A stretch of DNA of 11,974 nucleotides from Octadecabacter sp. (GTDB taxonomy: Bacteria > Pseudomonadota > Alphaproteobacteria > Rhodobacterales > Rhodobacteraceae), in NCBI GenBank assembly GCA_003533975.1, contig DQCL01000275.1, forward strand, positions 1-11,974, given 5' to 3'. How positions within the stretch are numbered: the stretch's first letter is position 1; every line of letters begins with the position of its first letter. Under the pieces are notes generated by a model. That model did no database searches, was not told the origin of the DNA, and was given only the letters and a program-made list of their open reading frames with translations. This document shows positions 1 through 6,710 of the stretch, piece by piece. The translations under genes and the position numbers were made by a program.

Positions 1-1139
1 CGCGCAAGCACCGCGCGCGCGGCGCGCAGCCCGGGGGCATCGCCACCGCGACCAAGGCGTTCCATTGTGACATCAAAAGCGTCGCGTTGTTCGTCCGGAT
101 TCGCCAGAACGTTAACAAGCGCTTCCGCAATCGGTGCCGGCGTGCAATCGGCACCGATGAATTCGGGAACGACGCGGGTTTCGCTGACGAGGTTTACCAA
201 AGTCACGGTGTCGGTCAGAAGCATGCGGCTGATGATTTGGCGGCTGATCCAGCTCATGTCATAGGCGATCACCATCGGGGTGCGCGCGGCGGCAAGTTCC
301 AGTGACACAGTGCCAGAGGCAGCCAAAGCCACGTCCGCGCACGCCATCGCCACAAGGCGTTCACGCGCCGCGGCTTCCGGGGAAAGGCCTTTGCAAGGCA
401 GGATGCAACGGTTGGTATTTTTCAATGGAAGTGCGGCTTCGACGGCCTCAGCCAGATGCGGTAATGTTGGAACGATGACCGTTTTGAACGCCCCGCGTGT
501 CTGGGTGAACGCCGCATCAAATGTTTCAGCAAGGCGAGCAATTTCAGAACGGCGCGATCCCGGCAACATGGTCAAAACAGGTGATTTGGTAATGCGGTGA
601 CGGGTTTTGAAGGCGTCAATCTCATCCTGACGAACGGGTGGTTCGGAGGCTACCGGGTGCCCGACAAAATCACATGCCATGCCTGCGGCTTCCATAAAGG
701 GTGGTTCAAACGGGAACAGCGCAAGCACGTGATCAATGACCTTCGCCATTTTTTCCGCGCGTTTTGGGCGCCATGCCCAAACGGTCGGGGCCACGTAATG
801 CACAGTTCTTATACTGGACCCTGCTTTCACAAGCCCCGCGACACGTAGGCAAAAATCAGGGCTGTCGATCGTGATGAGCACATCAGGTTGGGCGGCGATC
901 ACCGCGTCAGCTGTTTGGCGGATGCGCCGTTTCAGGTGTCGATACTTCGGGAGGATTTCCGCAATGCCCATCAAAGACAGCTCTTCCATCGGGAAAAGGC
1001 TGTTCACGCCGAGGTTTTGCATCAACGCCCCGCCGATTCCTTCAAAGGAAACATCCGGCACTTCAGCTATCAGCCCCTCCATCAAAGCCGCGCCGAGCTT
1101 GTCACCAGACGGCTCACCCGCGATCACAAACACCTTCAT
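1..1139 (-). CDS. lpxB: Lipid-A-disaccharide synthase LpxB (3' end cut off by window edge)
   Basis: LpxB is a peripheral inner-membrane glycosyltransferase. It joins UDP-2,3-diacylglucosamine to 2,3-diacylglucosamine-1-phosphate (lipid X) to form the lipid A disaccharide. I translated it by hand from the ATG at 1139. The N-terminus carries GEPSGD at residues 8-13, the family signature. Further motifs are LPGSRRSEI (about 192-200) and ASGTVSLE (about 274-281), followed by a PMVIAYD segment and a VVPEFIG segment, all in family order. The frame is open for 379 codons to base 3 and ends in an Ala/Arg-rich helix. Family members are about 380-390 residues, so only a few residues and the stop are missing. 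Its ATG overlaps the TGA of lpxI as ATGA (1136-1139), which suggests translational coupling. LpxI makes one of its two substrates (lipid X). Confidence 0.96.
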   Translation of the reverse strand, partial: MKVFVIAGEPSGDKLGAALMEGLIAEVPDVSFEGIGGALMQNLGVNSLFPMEELSLMGIAEILPKYRHLKRRIRQTADAVIAAQPDVLITIDSPDFCLRVAGLVKAGSSIRTVHYVAPTVWAWRPKRAEKMAKVIDHVLALFPFEPPFMEAAGMACDFVGHPVASEPPVRQDEIDAFKTRHRITKSPVLTMLPGSRRSEIARLAETFDAAFTQTRGAFKTVIVPTLPHLAEAVEAALPLKNTNRCILPCKGLSPEAAARERLVAMACADVALAASGTVSLELAAARTPMVIAYDMSWISRQIISRMLLTDTVTLVNLVSETRVVPEFIGADCTPAPIAEALVNVLANPDEQRDAFDVTMERLGRGGDAPGLRAARAVLA

Positions 1140-2047
1140 GGGCTCACCCAAAGGAACATGTCTTGAGCGTCAAGGATTGCGACGACTTGCGGCAGGTCTA
1201 AAACCATCACAGTGCCACTTGGAATTACGATGCCTGTCAAACCCGCTTCGGCAGCTTGCATAGCTGTTTCTGGCCCAATGAGCGGCATGTCGGCGACGAG
1301 GAGTTGGTCGGGCTTCGGTGCCTTGTACAATACAGCGCCATCGGCTGTGATCGGCTTTTTATCGGTTTTCCCGGAAAGCCAATCTGCGGCGCCATTTACT
1401 GCTTCGCTTACAGTTTCAACGGCCAATGAAATCGGGTCGGATGCCTCGCTGCGCGGGTCTAACGAGGCGCAGTGATCCTGTAGCAATGCGGACGTTCCAC
1501 GTGCGTCTTCAATTGCGATTACAGCGCCATCCCGTAGGAGCATCGCCTGTCCTTGATCCGCACGTCCCATTTCGGTCAATGCGTTCTGGGCGGCAACTAG
1601 TTCGCGGGTTAAGTCTGGTGGCACGGTCTTGGTGTGAACACCTGCCATTGGCAATAAATCGGGCGCAACCTCATGGGCACCAACACTGGCAAACCCGTGT
1701 TCTTCAAAAATCGTTACGATTTCGCGCAATGTGCCATCATCGCCTTTGGCCATGGCCGCCATCAAACGCGGCACAAGCGGCGCTGTGAGCGGATCAATCG
1801 CACTTGGATCAACGTCAGGACGTTGCACAGCACCAGCCATGCACACCTCGGTCACGTTGAGGGATCTCAAGGTTTCAAGGAAGGTTCCGAGCGTTTCGAT
1901 ACGAAACGACACTCGCGCAAACTCGCCGTTAATTTCGGATTGAAATCCGCGCATTTCGCAAATGATCGGGGTGCGGCCCTGCGCCATGAGGCTGCTAGCC
2001 AAATGAGGAGGCAAGCCGCCCGTCCCTGCAATAAGCGCGACAGTCAT
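1136..2047 (-). CDS. lpxI: UDP-2,3-diacylglucosamine pyrophosphatase LpxI (DUF1009 family)
   Basis: LpxI hydrolyses UDP-2,3-diacylglucosamine to lipid X and UMP. It is the alternative to LpxH in alphaproteobacteria and was characterised in Caulobacter. The product is 303 residues. The glycine-rich N-terminus GTGGLP lies at 8-13, and KGDDGTLREI (101-110) and DGAVIAIEDARGTSALL (173-189) follow. The C-terminal domain carries YKAPKPDQ (241-248) and DMPLIGPET (253-261), hallmarks of the family. Placement directly before lpxB and after lpxA is the usual context for this gene. It overlaps lpxA (ATGA, 2044-2047) and lpxB (ATGA, 1136-1139). No convincing Shine-Dalgarno precedes the ATG, so translation probably depends on coupling from lpxA. 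Residues about 195-233, between the two domains, look longer than I expect for the family. Confidence 0.94.
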   Translation of the reverse strand: MTVALIAGTGGLPPHLASSLMAQGRTPIICEMRGFQSEINGEFARVSFRIETLGTFLETLRSLNVTEVCMAGAVQRPDVDPSAIDPLTAPLVPRLMAAMAKGDDGTLREIVTIFEEHGFASVGAHEVAPDLLPMAGVHTKTVPPDLTRELVAAQNALTEMGRADQGQAMLLRDGAVIAIEDARGTSALLQDHCASLDPRSEASDPISLAVETVSEAVNGAADWLSGKTDKKPITADGAVLYKAPKPDQLLVADMPLIGPETAMQAAEAGLTGIVIPSGTVMVLDLPQVVAILDAQDMFLWVSP

Positions 2048-2823
2048 CTTGGGGTCAGGAAATGGCGGTCCGTATCGGCGAGGATGAAATCGACCATTTC
2101 AGAAACATATGCGCTTTCAGACTCGTCACCCAAACGGCGGGCACGATCCATAAAAGATCCATCTCCGTCTTTCAGGGTTTGAAACGCGACCCGCAGCGCT
2201 GAAATGTCTTTGCGGTCCACGCCACGGCGCTTCAACCCAACAAGGTTTAGACCGTCCAGCTCACCACGTGGTCCCTGAACCAAACCATGTGGAATGACAT
2301 CATTTGTGACCATTGAAAGCGCCCCGATAATCGCCCCTTTGCCGATGCGCACGAACTGGTGGATGCCACATAGACCGCCGATGATAACGTCGTCTTCAAT
2401 GATGCAGTGACCCGCGATAGCCGTTTGGTTCACGACAATCACGCGATCCCCAACAATCGCGTCATGGGCAACATGACAGCCCGCAAGAAAAAACCCGTCA
2501 TCGCCGACTTTGGTAATTCCACCGCCGCCTTCTGTACCGGGGTTCATTGTCACGTGTTCGCGGATGCGGTTGCGCTCGCCAATGACCAACTGTGCCGCCT
2601 CGCCACGAAACTTTACATCCTGTGGGATTTCACCAATGCAGCAGAACGGGAAAATCGACGTGTCTGCACCAATTTGCGTGTCACCTGTCACCACCACATG
2701 GGATTTCAGTTCAACCCGATCGCCAAGCACAACTTTCGGCCCGACAATGCAAAATGGTCCAATCGAAACGTCCGCGCCGATCTGCGCTCCGTCTTCGATA
2801 ACGGCGGATGGATGAATGGCCAT
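2044..2823 (-). CDS. lpxA: Acyl-ACP--UDP-N-acetylglucosamine O-acyltransferase LpxA
   Basis: LpxA is a cytoplasmic trimer that transfers a 3-hydroxyacyl chain from ACP to the 3-OH of UDP-GlcNAc, the first step of lipid A synthesis. The product is 259 residues, against 262 in E. coli. Residues 1-180 form hexapeptide repeats of a left-handed beta helix (for example IGPFCIVG at 21-28). GEIPQDVKFRGE (64-75) and RNRIRE (84-89) match conserved E. coli segments. HVAH at 117-120 corresponds to E. coli H122/H125, so H120 is the predicted catalytic base. The helical C-terminus begins with NLVGLKRRG. Position 168 is Ala where E. coli has the chain-length ruler Gly173. The gene starts 2 bases after the fabZ stop and overlaps lpxI by 4 bases. 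Confidence 0.97.
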   Translation of the reverse strand: MAIHPSAVIEDGAQIGADVSIGPFCIVGPKVVLGDRVELKSHVVVTGDTQIGADTSIFPFCCIGEIPQDVKFRGEAAQLVIGERNRIREHVTMNPGTEGGGGITKVGDDGFFLAGCHVAHDAIVGDRVIVVNQTAIAGHCIIEDDVIIGGLCGIHQFVRIGKGAIIGALSMVTNDVIPHGLVQGPRGELDGLNLVGLKRRGVDRKDISALRVAFQTLKDGDGSFMDRARRLGDESESAYVSEMVDFILADTDRHFLTPR

Positions 2824-2825
2824 AT

Positions 2826-3287
2826 TCAGCTCTGCATGTCCATCATTGCGGTAAATTCTGCTTCTGCCGCGAGTTCGCCGTCTACGGTTGCGACACCTTT
2901 GAATTTCCAGACCTTGCCTCCGGGCTTACCGCGCGTGGTTTCGACCTTCATCGTGAGGACATCACCAGGGACAACTTTGCGGCGGAACTTACAGCCGTCG
3001 ATGCCCATAAAATAGATCAGCATGTTCTTGTCCATCAGGCCCATTGTTGCCCCGACCATGACCGCAGAAGTCTGCGCCATCGCTTCGATAATTGTGACAC
3101 CCGGCATGATTGGCGTGCCCGGGAAGTGGCCCTGAAAATGCGGCTCATTCATCGTGACGTTCTTGATGCCCGTCGCGGAGGTTGTGCCTTCGATGTCGAC
3201 GACTTTGTCCACCAGCAGGAACGGATAGCGATGCGGGATAATCCGTTGGATCAATTGGATATCTGCGGATGTGATCGGGTCTGACAT
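2826..3287 (-). CDS. fabZ: 3-hydroxyacyl-[acyl-carrier-protein] dehydratase FabZ
   Basis: FabZ dehydrates 3-hydroxyacyl-ACP to trans-2-enoyl-ACP in fatty acid elongation. It competes with LpxA, the next gene, for 3-hydroxyacyl-ACP. The 153-residue product is a single hot-dog fold of normal length. The active-site signature is [11 protein letters not shown] at 54-64 (catalytic H54), followed by EAMAQ with the catalytic acid E68. The N-terminal [12 protein letters not shown] (16-27) is also typical. The ATG at 3287 is preceded by AGGGAGA about 7 bases upstream, a strong ribosome binding site. This fits a gene translated independently after an 81-base gap from the upstream skp-like gene. The stop lies 2 bases before lpxA. 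Confidence 0.97.
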   Translation of the reverse strand: MSDPITSADIQLIQRIIPHRYPFLLVDKVVDIEGTTSATGIKNVTMNEPHFQGHFPGTPIMPGVTIIEAMAQTSAVMVGATMGLMDKNMLIYFMGIDGCKFRRKVVPGDVLTMKVETTRGKPGGKVWKFKGVATVDGELAAEAEFTAMMDMQS

Positions 3288-3368
3288 GTGGTTCTCCCTG
3301 TGGACGTTGTCCGTCCGGTGTTGTCGTTACATATGACTAACAAGACCGCTAAGGCGCGGCAAGACGCA

Positions 3369-4004
3369 CTAGTTCTCCGGGATATCTTCAGTCGTGGTGT
3401 CAGGCGTTTGCATTGGTGTCATCTGTGCACCGTCCCCGATCGTGGCATCAATCTTCACGATTGCGTATTCCGTCACGTCGATGCTCCCGAGCGAAAGCAA
3501 AACCGAACGGCGATCGAGAATAGCAAAAGCGCCGCGTTCTACCATCAACTCACCAAGGATCGGGCGTGTCGCACTCAGGAATTGGTCACGCCCAAGCGAA
3601 AGTGTCTCCTCCAAAGCGCGTTCTTTCGCGTCTTGGGCACGCCGGATCGCCTGTGCTTTTTCATCAAAAGCGACAGCTTCTTCGCGGAACACAGCGACAT
3701 CCATTTCGCTGCGCTGCGCCGCAAGCGCGAGTTCTTCTTCCCGAAGAGCCTGCGCGATCCGTCCGTTCTCACTGGCGAGTTCATCGCGGCCCTGCGCATA
3801 GGATTGGCCAATGCGTTGCCCAAACTGCGACTGTGTAAACATCAGTTCGATATCAACGGTTAAGAACGTCGGAGCGACCTGCCCCGTCGGAATTTCAAAC
3901 AATGTGGGGTCAACAGCTTGTTGCGCAGTCGCGCCGCCCGAAAGAAGCGCGAATGCAATCGCTGCCAGCAAACGAGAAACCGAACTGGCCGCCCTGAAAC
4001 GCAT
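3369..4004 (-). CDS. skp: Periplasmic chaperone of the Skp/OmpH family
   Basis: Skp/OmpH proteins hold unfolded outer-membrane proteins in the periplasm and deliver them to the BAM complex. The 211-residue product begins with a signal peptide: basic MRFR, a hydrophobic core LLAAIAFALL, and a likely cleavage after ATA or AQQ near residue 28. A short beta segment follows (FLTVDIELMF, about 47-56). A long charged Ala/Glu/Arg-rich stretch (about 60-145) would form the coiled-coil tentacles. The segment ERGAFAILDRRSVLLSLGSIDVT (cited by position about 156-178, in part AFAILDRR) resembles the Skp C-terminal body. A Thr/Pro-rich tail ends the protein. It directly follows bamA and overlaps it by one base (TGATG at 4002-4006), as expected for its partner. 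The symbol is by family and position; sequence conservation is low in this family. Confidence 0.88.
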   Translation of the reverse strand: MRFRAASSVSRLLAAIAFALLSGGATAQQAVDPTLFEIPTGQVAPTFLTVDIELMFTQSQFGQRIGQSYAQGRDELASENGRIAQALREEELALAAQRSEMDVAVFREEAVAFDEKAQAIRRAQDAKERALEETLSLGRDQFLSATRPILGELMVERGAFAILDRRSVLLSLGSIDVTEYAIVKIDATIGDGAQMTPMQTPDTTTEDIPEN

Positions 4005-6340
4005 CAGAAGTCCGTTGAAATCGTCACGTCAAAGCTCTTGGTTTCGTCATTGGCCTGCACATCAAGCGGTTCAGTATAGTTAAACCGCAGCGGGCCAATT
4101 GGTGTGTCCCAGAAGAGTGAGGCACCAGCAACGGTGCGCGGCGTAAAGTCGTTGTAAAGCGTGTTGGTCGCGTTCGCGCCATTGCCTACATCCCAGACGG
4201 ATCCGTAATCAAGAAACAGGCCACCAGAAATCCCGTACTCTTCAGGCAATCCAAGTGGGAATTCAGCCTCAAGGCGCGCAACTGCAAACGCGTTACCGCC
4301 TAATGCGTCATCTGTCACAGCATCCCGGGGACCAATGCCGCCAGGCTGGAAGCCACGCATTGTCCGGCTGGACAAGAAGTAGCGATCCGTAATCCGGCTG
4401 TCGCCATCCGAATAGCTGAGATAGCCCCCCTCGAGTGTCGCACGCAGCGTCACCTCTTCCGATAAGACAAGCGTCTGCGCAGTAATTTCAGCAGTCGTTT
4501 CGATGAACGTGCTGTCCCCGACACCAAATTCCTGCCCAAAGCGCACGAGCACGCCCGCGTTTGGATTCAATCCAGTCCGGCGTGTGTCGTAGCTGTAATT
4601 ATAACCAAGGGAGTTGGTCGCAACCGCGCCTTCCGCTCCATCCGCGACGATAAACGCCGACGTAGTGGAGACATCTGTAATATCGGTGTAATCATACGCG
4701 TAATACAGAACCAAACGGCCATTTTCGCTCACGGGGAAACCAATGCGCGGGCTGAAAAGGCCAGTTGTCGTATCATACAGCGCGTTCTGGTTGTCCGTCG
4801 ACTGGTAGCTTGCGTTAATGCCAAAACTTAGGTCGCGCCCCAAAAGACGTGGTTCAGTAAAGCCGAAGCTTAAGACCTGACTTTCCTCACCACCTTGGAA
4901 GTTGAAGTTAAGTGACTGACCACGGCCCAAGAAGTTACGCTGGCTAAATTTCGCCAACAAGCTAAAGCCGTTGTCGCTTGAGAAATTACCGCCGAAAGAC
5001 AATGATCCGGTCGGCGCCTCGGTCACGTCCACATCAATAACGACCTGATCAGGGCTTGAGCCTTCTCGGGCATCGACATCCGCATTACCGAAATAACCCA
5101 AAGCGCGGATACGTTCTGCACTTTCGCGGATCTGGCGCGGGTTAAACGGGTCCCCTTCGACCACGTCAAAACGGGATCGAATAACGCGGTCAAGTGTGGT
5201 GTTGTTGCCTTCGATGTCGATACGTTCAACGAAAATACGCGGGCCATTTACGAGAACAAACTCAACATCCAATGTCAGCGTGCGGTCATTGCGCGTGATA
5301 CGCGGGTCAACACGCACGAAGTTAAGACCCTGTTGGATCGCAAGGCGCTCAAGGCGAGCAATGTCACGCTCAATCAGTTCAGGTGAATAGGTGACGCCGG
5401 TGCGAAGGCGCAGAGCATTCTCGTAGTCCGCAGGGTCTGCATCCGTAACTTCAGACGATACGGACACATTGCCGAATTCGAACTGTTGACCTTCTTGAAC
5501 GTTGAACGTGATGAGGTAGGCATCACGCTCGCGTGTCAGGGATACGTCGACGTTTTGAACTTGGAAATCAACGTAGCCGCGGGACTGGTAAAAGTCCGTG
5601 AGGACTTGCTGATCAAAGGCAACACGGTCAGCGATGTAGGTATCGCGCCCAATGACTGCACGAAGAATGCCTGCTTGCTTGGTCTCAAGAACGCGGCGCA
5701 AGCGGCTTTCGCCGTAAGCACGGTTACCGACAAAGCTGATGCGCTCGACTTCAGTCAAGCCACCTTCAAAGACTTCAAATACCAGATCCACTCGGTTGTC
5801 TGAACGCTCGATAATGCGCGGCGAAACGGTCGCATTGATGCGGCCCTGGTCGGCGTAAACCTGCGTGATTGCCGCAGTGTCGGCTTCTGCTTGGCTGGGG
5901 CTGTAAACGCGGCGTGGCTGGCTTCGTACAACTGCGCCCAGCTCAGCATCACGTACACGGCTGTTGCCCTCAAATGTGATACGGTTGACGGTTGGGAACT
6001 CTTCAACACGAATAACCAATGTGCGCCCTTGGGGGACGACATCAACGGTTTCGAACAAACCGGTTGCGCGAATCCGTTGGGCCGCATCATTGAGCGCGCC
6101 CGCAGTCACGGCTTCGCCTTGGCCAAAACCTAAATAGGTCAGGATCGTCGAGGCTTCGATCCGTTGGTTCCCTTCGACGGAAACGTTGGAAAAATTGAAG
6201 TTTTGGGCCGTTACCGGGGTGGCGACAGCCAGCATCCCAGAAACGAGTATAAAGGCGACGGTCGCCCCTACCCGAATACGTCCCAAAATCGCGGTCACAG
6301 CTTTCAGCGCATTGTTCATTTTTTTTGCTCGTTTAGACAT
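4004..6340 (-). CDS. bamA: Outer membrane protein assembly factor BamA (Omp85)
   Basis: BamA is the outer-membrane core of the BAM complex that folds and inserts beta-barrel proteins. From the ATG at 6340 it is 778 residues. It has a signal peptide with hydrophobic core VGATVAFILVSGMLAVA and likely cleavage near TAQ (about residue 46). Five POTRA domains follow at roughly 49-114, 115-193, 197-283, 285-365 and 368-441, then a 16-strand barrel from about 446. The conserved L6 motif is MRGF at 661-664, followed by GGIGPRD, equivalent to E. coli VRGF. The chain ends in a Phe, the usual last residue of outer-membrane barrels. The frame is open up to 6556, but those extra 72 codons would bury the signal peptide. 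A second ATG at 6319 (7 codons downstream) is an equally reasonable start: it has GAG 8 bases upstream and a shorter n-region. The stop overlaps the skp start. Confidence 0.96.
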   Translation of the reverse strand: MSKRAKKMNNALKAVTAILGRIRVGATVAFILVSGMLAVATPVTAQNFNFSNVSVEGNQRIEASTILTYLGFGQGEAVTAGALNDAAQRIRATGLFETVDVVPQGRTLVIRVEEFPTVNRITFEGNSRVRDAELGAVVRSQPRRVYSPSQAEADTAAITQVYADQGRINATVSPRIIERSDNRVDLVFEVFEGGLTEVERISFVGNRAYGESRLRRVLETKQAGILRAVIGRDTYIADRVAFDQQVLTDFYQSRGYVDFQVQNVDVSLTRERDAYLITFNVQEGQQFEFGNVSVSSEVTDADPADYENALRLRTGVTYSPELIERDIARLERLAIQQGLNFVRVDPRITRNDRTLTLDVEFVLVNGPRIFVERIDIEGNNTTLDRVIRSRFDVVEGDPFNPRQIRESAERIRALGYFGNADVDAREGSSPDQVVIDVDVTEAPTGSLSFGGNFSSDNGFSLLAKFSQRNFLGRGQSLNFNFQGGEESQVLSFGFTEPRLLGRDLSFGINASYQSTDNQNALYDTTTGLFSPRIGFPVSENGRLVLYYAYDYTDITDVSTTSAFIVADGAEGAVATNSLGYNYSYDTRRTGLNPNAGVLVRFGQEFGVGDSTFIETTAEITAQTLVLSEEVTLRATLEGGYLSYSDGDSRITDRYFLSSRTMRGFQPGGIGPRDAVTDDALGGNAFAVARLEAEFPLGLPEEYGISGGLFLDYGSVWDVGNGANATNTLYNDFTPRTVAGASLFWDTPIGPLRFNYTEPLDVQANDETKSFDVTISTDF

Positions 6341-6353
6341 CCCAAGTGGGTCC

Positions 6354-6382
6354 GGTCTACCCGTGCTGCGTGAGGTTGTCAA
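6354..6382 (-). promoter_or_regulatory. Candidate sigma-70-type promoter for bamA
   Basis: On the minus strand a perfect -35 TTGACA (6377-6382) is followed after exactly 17 bases by TAGACC (6354-6359), a weak -10. Transcription would start near 6347. That leaves only about 7 leader bases before the ATG at 6340, but about 28 before the ATG at 6319. It would let bamA-skp be expressed apart from the upstream rseP part of the cluster. The -10 matches the consensus at only three positions, so this is a candidate only. Confidence 0.4.
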
Positions 6383-6480
6383 AAGCAACAAACGCGCCAC
6401 ACAGAACCAACTGCGAGACGCGCTAAATAATGCCGATTGATTGAAAAATTTAGGTGTAGAGAGCCGGCGTTGCCCGCTTG

Positions 6481-6609
6481 CTACTTCAGCGATCCAATCC
6501 AAGCACCCATACCGAGTGCCACAACGATTGTGGCGAGATACATCAAGCGATCCCAATTCAGGTTCACAAGAAGGCTAACACCTTGGTATCCGGCTGTAAT
6601 CGTCTGCAT
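6481..6609 (-). CDS. Small single-pass membrane protein, 42 residues, function unknown
   Basis: This ORF lies between rseP and bamA. The ATG at 6607-6609 is preceded by GAGG with 8 bases of spacing, a good ribosome binding site, and the ORF ends in TAG at 6481. The product starts MQTITAGYQGVSLLVNLNWD and continues with a hydrophobic segment (about 24-41, YLATIVVALGMGAWIGSL) and a final Lys. It therefore looks like a single transmembrane peptide with a short amphipathic N-terminal part and an Asp-Arg pair just before the membrane. I recognise no named family. I have an uncertain memory of similar short peptides with a GYxGVxLL...LNWDRL pattern in other Rhodobacterales. It is read in a different frame from the bamA extension that crosses it, and it is the only credible gene in the rseP-bamA gap. 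The strong start and sensible composition favour a real gene. Confidence 0.7.
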   Translation of the reverse strand: MQTITAGYQGVSLLVNLNWDRLMYLATIVVALGMGAWIGSLK

Positions 6610-6710
6610 TGCTTTATCCTCATCTGGATCATCTTGCGGACAAAGTGACGACCAAATGTGGCAACTTCTGGGCAGCGTTATGACAACTGTAAGGTATTAC
6701 CTGCCGCCCC
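6610..6710 (-). other. Spacer between rseP and the small membrane ORF
   Basis: This 101-base gap holds the ribosome binding site GAGG of the small ORF and an 11-base palindrome AGGTA-A-TACCT (6692-6702) just after the rseP stop. I see no convincing promoter or terminator in it. Confidence 0.3.

Noticed and set aside
2407..3015. 202-codon plus-strand open frame across lpxA and fabZ
   Set aside because: It is antisense to two well-identified genes and has no recognisable domain; it is a codon-bias shadow.
3346..3359. CCGC-N6-GCGG stem between skp and fabZ, a possible weak terminator
   Set aside because: Only four base pairs followed by TCTTGTT; such stems are common by chance in this base composition.
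6444..6478. Possible terminator after the small ORF: AGC-GGC / GCC-GCT stem with one mismatch, then T5
   Set aside because: The stem has a central mismatch and the T-run begins about 13 bases after it, so it does not meet the usual form of an intrinsic terminator.
6341..6556. Upstream extension of bamA to an ATG at 6556, giving 850 residues
   Set aside because: It would place about 72 Cys/Arg/Ser-rich residues before a clear signal peptide, and it crosses the small ORF in another frame. The start at 6340 or 6319 fits far better.
6692..6702. 11-base palindrome AGGTA-A-TACCT just after rseP
   Set aside because: It is too short and single-copy to claim a regulator site; mentioned only as part of the spacer description.
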